From JBCBJX01 sp038522735 (lineage in GTDB: Bacteria > Pseudomonadota > Alphaproteobacteria > Caulobacterales > Parvularculaceae), in assembly GCA_038522735.1 (NCBI GenBank), contig JBCBJX010000080.1, forward strand, positions 1 through 15,333: a stretch of 15,333 nt of DNA. The letters are read 5' to 3'. A program made the translations under genes and the position numbers. Below are positions 7,301 through 13,271 of this stretch, piece by piece. The notes beneath the pieces are model-generated. The model did not search any database. It was given only the letters and a program-made list of their open reading frames with translations, and had not been told where the DNA came from. Within the stretch, counting starts at the first letter, position 1. Each line of letters begins with the position of its first letter.

Positions 7301-7870
7301 GCGGAGGCCGTGGGGCAGGCGCGCGGCGGCAAGGCGGTCGCGACGGTCGGGGGCGTCGTGCGCTCGGTGCGCCGGCGGCGCTCGAAATCGGGCCGGCCGT
7401 TCGCCTGGGTGGAGTTCTCCGACCAAGCCGGGGAATTCGAGGCGACGGCCTTCTCCGAGGTGCTCGATAACTCGGCGGATCTCCTGGAGGCGGGCGGCCT
7501 CGTCCTCGCTAAGGTGACCGCGGAGGATCGCGACGGCGAAGTGCGCTTCACCCTGGAAAGCCTCGTCGATCTGCGCGCCGTCGCCGAGCGGGGCGCGACG
7601 CGCCTCGAACTCGCCGTCGAGAACGAGGCGGCGGTGCGCGCGGTCCTCGACCGCCTCGCGACGTTCGGCGCGACAGGGGCTGAGAGCGGCGCCAGCGGTC
7701 CCGGGCGCGACGGGGCCGCCGACGGCCCGGAGACCCTGCGTCTGAAACTTCTCATCGGCGATCTCGGCCGGGAGGTGGCGATCGCCGCGCCCTGCGCGGT
7801 CGCGCCGTCCTCCGATCTGAGACTCATGCTCGGCGCGGTCGAGGGCGTGGTGGAGGCGCGGCTTGCGTGA
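4376..7870 (+). CDS. dnaE: DNA polymerase III alpha subunit (replicative DnaE1)
   Basis: Catalytic subunit of the chromosomal replicase, 1164 aa, the usual length for proteobacterial DnaE1. The order is a PHP domain (about 1-280) and a C-family polymerase core with catalytic aspartates D410 and D412 (PDFDVDF, 407-413) and D564 (VKFDFLG). Then come a helix-hairpin-helix region near 830-850, a beta-clamp binding motif QAGLF at 916-920, an OB fold at about 986-1070 and a tau-binding C-terminal region. The PHP domain keeps H8 and H10 but has lost other metal ligands of active PHP exonucleases (T42, V88, Y207), so proofreading must come from a separate DnaQ-type epsilon. GGGAGA (4365-4370) serves the start. 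A small GC hairpin (GGCGCG 4349-4354 / CGCGCC 4356-4361) sits just before it. Size and context argue against the error-prone DnaE2 paralogue. Confidence 0.97.
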   Translation: MSLFIHLHLHSAYSLSEGAIHIGALKDLCLEHRMPAVAVTDTNNLFAALEASETLSGAGVQPITGVELAVAPGDCGLPDKRGAAAPGVVLLAQNRRGYERLMKLASRAFLEPAFEDAVAIGLDDLLTETNGLVLLTGGSKGPVDRLIADGREGEARALLQRMKDAFGDRLYVELQRHGLSDERRVEPGLVEAAYALDLPLVATNEPYFRGPEDHEAHDALLCIADGAYVFQEDRRTVSPQHYFKSSEEMAALFADLPEAVANTVEIAKRCAFRPRTHPPILPNFVEVEEGADAAEIIAGEAAELERQAREGLRMRFETVGPHRPEAEYRERLEHELSIINKMGFPGYFLIVADFIKWAKANDIPVGPGRGSGAGSLVAYALTITDLDPLRFGLLFERFLNPERVSMPDFDVDFCQDRRDEVIRYTQEKYGRDRVAQIITFGKLQARAVVRDTGRVLQMPFGQVDRLCKLIPNNPANPTTLAEAIRGEPRLREERDRDEQVAELLSKALRLEGLYRHASTHAAGVVIGDRPLEELVPLYRDPRSDMPATQFNMKWVEPAGLVKFDFLGLKTLTVIARAKALIEKSGGEIDVDALPLGDPDTYAMLGEGASVGVFQLESAGMRATLRAMKPDTLEDIIALVSLYRPGPMDNIPSYIARKKGEEQPDYLHPSLEPVLTETFGVIIYQEQVMQIAQILAGYSLGEADLLRRAMGKKKVEEMERQKRRFVGGAEERGVPRAKSEAIFELVAKFAGYGFNKSHAAAYAYIAFQTAYLKAHHGAAFLAASMSLDIANTDKLAIFLKEAKRMGVAVLPPCVNRSEADFTVEEGAILYALAGVKNVGSEAMAAIVKERQANGPFRDLFDFAERVDLRLVGKRAIENLARAGALDALEGDRAAAFGNADLLVKYAATVADERASPQAGLFGGGVEIDRPRLERPKDPWSAVERLDLERAALGFYFSGHPLDEFDEALSARGAISHAEAVGQARGGKAVATVGGVVRSVRRRRSKSGRPFAWVEFSDQAGEFEATAFSEVLDNSADLLEAGGLVLAKVTAEDRDGEVRFTLESLVDLRAVAERGATRLELAVENEAAVRAVLDRLATFGATGAESGASGPGRDGAADGPETLRLKLLIGDLGREVAIAAPCAVAPSSDLRLMLGAVEGVVEARLA

Positions 7871-7895
7871 TCCGGAGGGGTGGTGGGCGCCCGTC

Positions 7896-7923
7896 TTGCC
7901 AAAGGGCCCACGGTCCGCTAAGC
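7896..7923 (+). promoter_or_regulatory. candidate rpsB promoter
   Basis: TTGCCA (7896-7901) and CTAAGC (7918-7923) are separated by 16 bp, within the range of housekeeping alphaproteobacterial promoters, which favour TTG-rich -35 and CTA-rich -10 elements. Transcription from here would start near 7930 and give an rpsB leader of about 145 nt. An inverted repeat (GTGGGC 7883-7888 / GCCCAC 7906-7911) overlaps the -35 region; it has no T-run and is not a standard terminator for dnaE. Confidence 0.4.
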
Positions 7924-7939
7924 GCCGCGCTTCCTGAAA

Positions 7940-7970
7940 ACCGAAACCCTGCACGCGGGCGTGCTTCGGT
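7940..7970 (+). promoter_or_regulatory. bulged hairpin in the rpsB leader, candidate S2 autoregulatory element
   Basis: ACCGAA (7940-7945) pairs with TTCGGT (7965-7970). Inside it GCACGC (7951-7956) pairs with GCGTGC (7959-7964), and a five-base bulge (7946-7950) lies only on the 5' side. The innermost pairs would open to give a normal loop. It sits at the start of the presumed rpsB transcript. Leader-mediated autoregulation by S2 is known for rpsB-tsf in E. coli; that this structure serves that role here is inference. Confidence 0.4.
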
Positions 7971-8074
7971 GGCGGGAACGTCAGATCCTATTTCGATATC
8001 GCGACAAGCGGTTGAGAAGTCGGAACGACGTGATCGCTGCGGCCCGCGGAGGATAAACCGAAGGCGACATCGCT

Positions 8075-8890
8075 ATGGCTCTGCCAGATTTTTCCATGCG
8101 CCAGCTTCTCGAAGCCGGCGTCCATTTCGGCCACCAGTCCCACCGCTGGAACCCGAAGATGAAGACCTTCATCTTCGGCGCGCGCAACGGCGTGCACATC
8201 GTCGATCTCTCCCAGACCGTGCCGCTCATGCACCAGGCGCTCGTCAAGGTGCGCGACGTGGTCGCCGGCGGCGGCCGCGTCCTTTTCGTAGGCACCAAGC
8301 GCCAGGCCCAGGCGCCGATCGCGGAAGCCGCGTCCCGCTGCGCGCAGTACTTCATGAACGTGCGCTGGCTCGGCGGCACCCTGACGAACTGGGAGACGAT
8401 CTCCAATTCGATCCGCCGTCTGAAGGAGCTCGAGGAGACGGTGAACACTGACGCGTCGGGTTTCACGAAGAAAGAGCTGCTGCAGCGCTCGCGCGAGCTT
8501 GAAAAGCTTGAAGCCTCCCTCGGCGGCATCCGCGATATGGGCGGCCTGCCGGACCTTCTGTTCGTCATCGACGTGAAGAAGGAGGCGATCGCCATCAAAG
8601 AGGCGAAGAAACTCGGTATCCCGGTTGTCGCGGTCGTCGATACGAACTGCGACCCCGACGATGTCGACTATGTCATTCCGGGCAATGACGACGCCTCGCG
8701 GGCGATCGAGCTTTACTGCAACCTGGTCGCCGACGCGATCATCGACGGGATCTCGGAAAGCCAGGCCGATCTCGGCTTCGATATGGGCGAGCTTGAAGAC
8801 CCGGGCGCGGACCCGGCCCTCGCCGCCGCCGATGCGGAGACCGCCGGCGCCGCGAGCGAGACGGTCGAAAGCGCGACGGCGCAGGCCTGA
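8075..8890 (+). CDS. rpsB: 30S ribosomal protein S2
   Basis: Small-subunit protein that binds 16S rRNA at the head/body junction. The 271-aa product starts MALPDFSMRQLLEAGVHFGH and has the S2 signatures GVHFGHQSHRWNPKM (15-29), RWLGGTLTNWETI (97-109) and the C-terminal IPVVAVVDTNCDPDDVDYVIPGN region (182-204). It is about 30 residues longer than the E. coli protein because of an acidic, Ala-rich tail from about 231 to 271 with low complexity, predicted disordered. AAGG at 8061-8064 lies 10 nt before the ATG and is the likely ribosome binding site; a stronger GGAGG at 8048-8052 is too far away. It is followed by tsf after 230 bp that include a terminator. Confidence 0.98.
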   Translation: MALPDFSMRQLLEAGVHFGHQSHRWNPKMKTFIFGARNGVHIVDLSQTVPLMHQALVKVRDVVAGGGRVLFVGTKRQAQAPIAEAASRCAQYFMNVRWLGGTLTNWETISNSIRRLKELEETVNTDASGFTKKELLQRSRELEKLEASLGGIRDMGGLPDLLFVIDVKKEAIAIKEAKKLGIPVVAVVDTNCDPDDVDYVIPGNDDASRAIELYCNLVADAIIDGISESQADLGFDMGELEDPGADPALAAADAETAGAASETVESATAQA

Positions 8891-8904
8891 AACCTTGCGT
8901 CGAC

Positions 8905-8926
8905 GCGCGCTCAGAGGCGCGCTCAG
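8905..8926 (+). repeat. 12-nt tandem repeat downstream of rpsB
   Basis: GCGCGCTCAG occurs at 8905-8914 and again at 8917-8926, a 12-nt period, with a degenerate third copy beginning near 8929. It lies between the rpsB stop and the terminator. Since GCGCGC is self-complementary, the repeats can also fold. No known function; it may be simple GC-rich slippage. Confidence 0.5.
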
Positions 8927-8987
8927 GACCGCGCGCAGAAGAGGGTGCTGCGGAGGCCTCGTCTTAAAACTGTCGCCGAACAGGCGT

Positions 8988-9018
8988 AGCGGCTCGTACT
9001 AGTGCGAGCCGCTTTCTT
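8988..9018 (+). terminator. rho-independent terminator between rpsB and tsf
   Basis: AGCGGCTCG (8988-8996) and CGAGCCGCT (9005-9013) form a perfect 9-bp stem, extendable by a T·G pair around a six-base ACTAGT loop. The stem is followed by TTTCTT (9013-9018). This is a convincing intrinsic terminator about 100 nt after the rpsB stop and about 100 nt before the tsf start. It may end rpsB transcripts or act as a partial stop that sets the S2:EF-Ts ratio. A weak upstream hairpin (CGCC / GGCG near 8974-8985) also exists. Confidence 0.8.
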
Positions 9019-9120
9019 GAAATCCGCCGGCGCGCCCGCCAGCGCCGATCGCGAGGGAAGCAAGGCCCCGCCGCGCCGGCATGCGGCGACCCCGGGCCCT
9101 GATTGTAAAGGAGACGGACG

Positions 9121-10059
9121 ATGGCCGACATCACGGCGAAGATGGTGAAAGAGCTGCGCGACAAAACCGGCGCAGGCATGATGGACGCCAAAAAGGCGTT
9201 GACCGAAACCGACGGAAACGTCGACGCGGCGATCGACTGGCTGCGCACCAAAGGCCTCGCCAAGGCCGCGAAAAAGGCCGACCGCGCCGCCGCCGAAGGC
9301 CTCGTCGCCGTCGCCGTGACGCCGAAAGGCGCGGGCGAGACCGGCGTCGTCGTCGAGGTCAATTCCGAAACGGACTTCGTCGCCCGCAACGAGACGTTCC
9401 AGAAGATGGTGCACGAGATCGCGGGCCTCGCCGCGACGGTCGACGGCGATCTCGAGGCGCTGAAGGCGGCCGAGTTTCCGGGCGCCGGCAAGTCCGTCGC
9501 CGAGCATGTCGCCGAGATGGTCGGGACCATCGGCGAGAACATGACGCTTCGCCGCGCCGGCGGCGTCGCCGTCGAAGAGGGCGTCGTCGCCGCATACGTG
9601 CACAACGTCGTCACGGACGGCGCGGGCAAAATCGCTGTCCTCGTCGGCCTGAAATCCGCCGGAAACAAAGACGTTCTGCGCGATGCGGCCCGCAAGATCG
9701 CCATGCACGCCGCGGCGGCCCGTCCGCTCGCCGCCCGGATCGACGAACTCGACCCGGCCGTCGTCCAGCGCGAGAAGGATGTTCTCTCCGAACAGGCGCG
9801 CGAAAGCGGCAAGCCGGAGAACATCATTGAAAAGATGGTCGAGGGCCGCCTGCGGAAGTTCTATGAGGAGAGCGTGCTCCTTGAGCAGATCTTCGTCATG
9901 GACAACGAAACGCCGATCAAGGGCGTGATCGAAAACGCCGGCAAAGAGGCGGGCGCGCCGGCCGAACTCGCCGGGTTCCTGCGGCTCGAACTCGGCGAAG
10001 GCGTCGAGAAAGAAGAAAGCGATTTCGCCGCCGAAGTCGCCGCCGCCGTCAAGGGCTGA
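9121..10059 (+). CDS. tsf: translation elongation factor Ts
   Basis: Nucleotide exchange factor that releases GDP from EF-Tu. The 312-aa protein has the N-terminal UBA-like domain (about 1-50) with signature VKELRDKTGAGMMDAKKAL (9-27) and the second signature NSETDFVARNE (81-91), which contains the TDFV element that contacts EF-Tu. A long core and C-terminal module follow. AAAGGAGA at 9107-9114 is a good ribosome binding site for the ATG at 9121. It follows rpsB as in most bacteria, but terminators on both sides suggest its own transcript. I saw no clear promoter between 9019 and 9106; TTGAAA at 9017-9022 has no matching -10. Confidence 0.98.
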   Translation: MADITAKMVKELRDKTGAGMMDAKKALTETDGNVDAAIDWLRTKGLAKAAKKADRAAAEGLVAVAVTPKGAGETGVVVEVNSETDFVARNETFQKMVHEIAGLAATVDGDLEALKAAEFPGAGKSVAEHVAEMVGTIGENMTLRRAGGVAVEEGVVAAYVHNVVTDGAGKIAVLVGLKSAGNKDVLRDAARKIAMHAAAARPLAARIDELDPAVVQREKDVLSEQARESGKPENIIEKMVEGRLRKFYEESVLLEQIFVMDNETPIKGVIENAGKEAGAPAELAGFLRLELGEGVEKEESDFAAEVAAAVKG

Positions 10060-10082
10060 ACGCCGCATGGCGGCTGCATCGG

Positions 10083-10109
10083 AAACGCCCGCCCTCCGGC
10101 GGGCGTTTT
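10083..10109 (+). terminator. rho-independent terminator after tsf
   Basis: AAACGCCCGCC (10083-10093) pairs perfectly with GGCGGGCGTTT (10098-10108) around a CTCC loop, an 11-bp stem running into TTTT (10106-10109). It starts about 24 nt after the tsf stop. It separates the tsf transcript from pyrH, which must then use a promoter within the following 60 bp or rely on read-through. Confidence 0.9.
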
Positions 10110-10168
10110 CATATCTGCGCAAATCTGTGATGGATTGCGCCTGACCACCGTCGCCCCGAGAGCCCGCC

Positions 10169-10906
10169 ATGTCCGACAGCCCCTCCGACACCCCTTACGA
10201 GTTCAAGCGCGTCCTGTTGAAGGTGTCGGGCGAGGCGCTGATGGGCGACCAGCCCTTCGGCATCGATCTGCAGACGGTCGAGCGCATCGCCGAGGAGATC
10301 CGGGAGGTGCGCGACCGCGGGCTGCAGGTCTGCCTCGTCATCGGCGGCGGCAATATCTTCCGCGGGCTGTCGATGGCGGCGAAGGGCATGGAGCGCGCTT
10401 CCGCCGACTACATGGGCATGCTCGCGACGGTGATGAACGCCCTCGCCATGCAGAACGCGCTGGAAGGCGAGGGGGTCGACACCCGCGTCGTCTCCGCGAT
10501 CCCCATGAGTTCGGTCTGCGAGCCTTACATCCGCCGCAGGGCGCTCCGGCACCTTGAAAAAGGCCGGGTGGTGATCTTCGCCGCCGGCACGGGCAATCCG
10601 TTCTTCACGACGGACACCGCGGCGGCGCTGCGCGCGGCGGAGATGGGGTGCGACGCTCTCCTGAAAGGCACGCAGGTCGACGGGGTTTACACCGCGGATC
10701 CGAAGATCGATCCCCAGGCGGAACGCTACGACAAACTCACCTATTACGAGGTGCTCGCAAAGGACCTTCGGGTGATGGATCAGGCCGCGATCAGCCTCAC
10801 CCGCGAGAACGGCATCCCGATCGTCGTCTTCTCCATCCACGCCCGCGGCGCTCTCGACGCGGCCATGCGCGGCGAAGGCAAACGCACCGTCATCTCCGAC
10901 GCCTGA
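10169..10906 (+). CDS. pyrH: UMP kinase (uridylate kinase)
   Basis: Phosphorylates UMP to UDP with ATP, an essential step of pyrimidine nucleotide supply. It belongs to the bacterial amino-acid-kinase-fold family, which is hexameric and usually activated by GTP and inhibited by UTP. The 245-aa protein shows LLKVSGEALMG (16-26), the phosphate-binding glycine loop VIGGGNIFRG (57-66), the UMP-site region DYMGMLATVMNALAMQ (80-95), GTGNPFFTTDTAA (140-152) and GVYTADPKIDP (172-182). The ATG at 10169 gives the family's usual short N-terminal tail; only a weak GAGAG-like ribosome binding site precedes it and no clear promoter was seen after the terminator. frr follows after 118 bp, the standard pyrH-frr order. 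Confidence 0.97.
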   Translation: MSDSPSDTPYEFKRVLLKVSGEALMGDQPFGIDLQTVERIAEEIREVRDRGLQVCLVIGGGNIFRGLSMAAKGMERASADYMGMLATVMNALAMQNALEGEGVDTRVVSAIPMSSVCEPYIRRRALRHLEKGRVVIFAAGTGNPFFTTDTAAALRAAEMGCDALLKGTQVDGVYTADPKIDPQAERYDKLTYYEVLAKDLRVMDQAAISLTRENGIPIVVFSIHARGALDAAMRGEGKRTVISDA

Positions 10907-10969
10907 TCGGAAACGGCTCTTGCGCGCCGGTTCGAGCGGGGCGAGTGTCCGGCGACCCTTTATCCGCGG

Positions 10970-10992
10970 GGCGCGCCGCACCCGGCCGCGCC
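10970..10992 (+). other. GC hairpin between pyrH and frr
   Basis: GGCGCG (10970-10975) pairs with CGCGCC (10987-10992), and CCG (10976-10978) with CGG (10983-10985), around a four-base loop with one bulged C. No T-run follows, so it is not a standard intrinsic terminator. It could be an RNA-stability or processing hairpin, or a by-product of high GC. The rest of this 118-bp gap holds only the frr ribosome binding site. Confidence 0.3.
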
Positions 10993-11024
10993 GGCGGAAT
11001 TTCTGACGAAAGGAACGACAAGAC

Positions 11025-11576
11025 ATGTCCGAGATGCCGAAGCTGAAAGACCTTGAAAGCCGGATGGACAAAGCGCTCGCGGCGCTGAAATCGGAGTTCG
11101 GCGGCCTCAGGACCGGCCGCGCCAACGCCAGCCTCCTGGAGCCGGTGATGGTGGACGCCTACGGGTCCCAGATGCCGATCTCCCAGGTCGGCACCGTCAG
11201 CGTTCCGGAGCCGCGGATGATTTCGGTCTCCGTCTGGGATAAAGCGCTGGTCGGCGCGACGGAAAAAGCCATTCGCGAGAGCGGATTGGGCGTCAATCCT
11301 GTCGTGGACGGTCAGACGCTGCGCCTGCCGCTTCCGCCGCTGACCGAAGAGCGGCGCAAGGACCTCGTGAAGGTCGCGGCGAAATATGTGGAGCAGGCGA
11401 AGGTTGCGGTCCGCGGCGTGCGGCGCGACGGCATGGACGCCGTTAAGAAGGCGGAAGGCGTCGGCGAGGATGATAAAAAAGCCCTCACCGAAGACATTCA
11501 AAAGCTGACCGATGGCAAGGTGAAGGCCGCCGACGACATGTTCTCGGCGAAAGAGCAGGAAATCATGCAGGTCTGA
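11025..11576 (+). CDS. frr: ribosome recycling factor
   Basis: RRF splits post-termination ribosomes together with EF-G. The 183-aa product is the normal length (about 185) and carries the family's RTGRANASLL motif (29-38) at the start of the long helix bundle. The central beta domain is about 30-105 (VDAYGSQMPISQVGTVSVPEPRMI) and the C-terminal helices include ERRKDLVKVAAKYVEQAKVAVRG. AAAGGAA (11009-11015) lies 9 nt before the ATG. A gap of 52 bp without terminator leads into uppS, so the two are probably co-transcribed. Confidence 0.98.
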   Translation: MSEMPKLKDLESRMDKALAALKSEFGGLRTGRANASLLEPVMVDAYGSQMPISQVGTVSVPEPRMISVSVWDKALVGATEKAIRESGLGVNPVVDGQTLRLPLPPLTEERRKDLVKVAAKYVEQAKVAVRGVRRDGMDAVKKAEGVGEDDKKALTEDIQKLTDGKVKAADDMFSAKEQEIMQV

Positions 11577-11628
11577 CGCGCGGGGCCGGCGGGGGCCGGA
11601 GGCGCGCGCCCGGGGGACGGAAGGCGCC

Positions 11629-12411
11629 ATGAGCGGTGTGAGTAAAAGCGCGGCGATCGAGACGGCGACCGTCGAGGCGGTCGAGACGGGGGCGGACGCC
11701 CCGATTCCCCGTCACGTGGCGATCATCATGGACGGGAACGGTCGCTGGGCGAATGCGCGCGGCCTGCCGCGGGCGATGGGCCATCGCCAGGGCGTCGAGG
11801 CTGTGCGCCGTACGGTGCGCGCTGCGGGCGAACTCGGCGTTTCCTGCCTTACGCTCTACAGCTTCTCGACGGAGAACTGGACGCGGCCCCCATCGGAAGT
11901 CTCCGACCTGATGGGTCTCCTCCGCCAGTTCGCAAAAAGCGATCTTGAGAAACTCTCCAAGGAGGGCGTCCGGGTGCGGATCGTCGGATCTCGGGAGGGG
12001 CTGGAGCCCGATCTTCTGAAGATCATCGATCACGCGGAGACCTCGACGGCGAAGAACACGCGGCTTAATCTCCAGATCGCCTTCAATTACGGCGGCCGGG
12101 ACGAGCTTCTGCGCGCCGCCCGTCGCATCGCGGAAGCGGCCGCGCGCGGCGAGATCGACCCGGCGCGGGTCGGCGAGGCGGACCTTTCAAGGCATCTCGA
12201 TACGGACGGCCTGCCGGACCCTGACCTCGTCGTTCGGACGAGCGGCGAAAAGCGGCTCTCGAATTTCCTCATCTGGCAGTCCGCTTACGCGGAATTCGTC
12301 TTCCAGGACGTTCTGTGGCCGGATTACCGTCTGGAGGACCTCGCGGCGGCGATCGAAGAATATCAGCGGCGCGAACGCCGGTACGGCGGCGTCGAGCGCC
12401 GCTACGGGTGA
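11629..12411 (+). CDS. uppS: di-trans,poly-cis undecaprenyl diphosphate synthase
   Basis: Cis-prenyltransferase that condenses isopentenyl-PP onto farnesyl-PP to make undecaprenyl-PP, the lipid carrier precursor for peptidoglycan and other envelope glycans. The 260-aa protein has the catalytic-Asp motif AIIMDGNGRWA (31-41, D35), LYSFSTENW (76-84), NLQIAFNYGGRDE (147-159) and the C-terminal PDPDLVVRTSGEKRLSNF (196-213) with the diphosphate-binding arginines, followed by WQSAYAEFVF (216-225). GGAAGG before the ATG is a plausible ribosome binding site. The protein ends in a small repeat, ERRYGGVERRYG. The stop overlaps the cdsA start by one base (TGATG). Confidence 0.97.
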   Translation: MSGVSKSAAIETATVEAVETGADAPIPRHVAIIMDGNGRWANARGLPRAMGHRQGVEAVRRTVRAAGELGVSCLTLYSFSTENWTRPPSEVSDLMGLLRQFAKSDLEKLSKEGVRVRIVGSREGLEPDLLKIIDHAETSTAKNTRLNLQIAFNYGGRDELLRAARRIAEAAARGEIDPARVGEADLSRHLDTDGLPDPDLVVRTSGEKRLSNFLIWQSAYAEFVFQDVLWPDYRLEDLAAAIEEYQRRERRYGGVERRYG

Positions 12412-13271
12412 TGGCGGAGAAGACCGCGGCCCGGCCCGGCGATCCCCTCGAAACGGTGAAGTCTTTCGCGGCGACGCGGATCGGCAAGCGCGTCCTCTCG
12501 GGCGTTGTCATGATCGCCGTCGCCCTCGGCGCGGCCGCGGCGGGCGGCGCGGTGTTCGCGGGGCTTGTCGCAGCGCTTTCGGTCGTCCTCGTCTTTGAAT
12601 GGACGCGGATGGTCGAGGGACGCGAATTCTCCCGCGGGTTCGTCGTTCTCGCCGTCGCATCGGCCGCGGCGACGGCGCTCGCGGCGCGCGGCGCCTATCT
12701 TCCGGCCTACGCCGTCGCCGCCCTCGGCGGGCTGCTGACGCTCGCACTCGACGCGCCGCGCTCGGGGCTGAAGGCGCTCTGGCCGGCGGCGGCGGCGCCT
12801 TATCTGATCGCGCCGTCGGTTGCGCTCATCTGGCTAAGGGCGGGGCCGGAGACGGGGCGGGAGCTCATCTTTTTTCTCTTCGCCATCGTCTGGGCGACTG
12901 ACACGGGGGCCTACGTTGCGGGAAAGACGATCCGCGGCCCGCGTTTTTCGCCCGTGATCTCCCCCGGCAAGACATGGGCGGGCCTTGTCGGCGGCGCGCT
13001 AGCGGGGGCTGTCGCCGCAGCAGCGGCGGGGCGGCTCGTCTTCGAAGCCGACGCCCCGGGGTTCTTTCTCCTCTTCGGCGTTTCCATCGCGCTGGCGACG
13101 GAACTCGGCGACATGGTGGAATCAGCGTTGAAGCGCCGCTTCGGCGTCAAGGACGTCTCCGGCTTCATCCCGGGGCATGGCGGCGCTTTGGATCGTCTCG
13201 ACGGCATGATATTCGCGACCTTTGCGACCGCCATCGTCGTGGCGGCCGTCTCCGCGTTGCAGGGGGCCTGA
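12411..13271 (+). CDS. cdsA: phosphatidate cytidylyltransferase (CDP-diacylglycerol synthase)
   Basis: Integral membrane enzyme that turns phosphatidic acid and CTP into CDP-diacylglycerol, the branch point of phospholipid synthesis. The 286-aa protein is mostly hydrophobic with about eight membrane helices between residue 28 and the C-terminus. It carries PVISPGKTWAG (181-191) and the CdsA signature at 238-264 (key elements SALKRRFGVKD, PGHGGALDRLD). The ATG at 12411 overlaps the uppS stop by one base and gives a normal N-terminus; a start at 12315 would add 32 residues read through uppS and is rejected. The stop overlaps the dxr start in the same TGATG fashion. Confidence 0.96.
   Translation: MAEKTAARPGDPLETVKSFAATRIGKRVLSGVVMIAVALGAAAAGGAVFAGLVAALSVVLVFEWTRMVEGREFSRGFVVLAVASAAATALAARGAYLPAYAVAALGGLLTLALDAPRSGLKALWPAAAAPYLIAPSVALIWLRAGPETGRELIFFLFAIVWATDTGAYVAGKTIRGPRFSPVISPGKTWAGLVGGALAGAVAAAAAGRLVFEADAPGFFLLFGVSIALATELGDMVESALKRRFGVKDVSGFIPGHGGALDRLDGMIFATFATAIVVAAVSALQGA

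Noticed and set aside
7883..7911. Inverted repeat after dnaE as a terminator
   Set aside because: Six-base stem with a long loop and no T-run; it overlaps the likely -35 region of the rpsB promoter instead.
4913..7954. Very long open frame (about 1000 codons) on the minus strand opposite dnaE
   Set aside because: It mirrors the codon structure of dnaE in high-GC DNA, its product is Arg/Asp/His-rich without any recognisable domain, and dnaE on the + strand is certain.
8048..8052. GGAGG as the rpsB ribosome binding site
   Set aside because: It lies about 22 nt from the ATG, too far; AAGG at 8061-8064 is better placed.
9081..9830. Arg-rich open frame overlapping tsf in another + frame
   Set aside because: Composition is almost only Arg, Gly, Ala and Asp, as expected from an out-of-frame reading of a high-GC gene; tsf explains the region.
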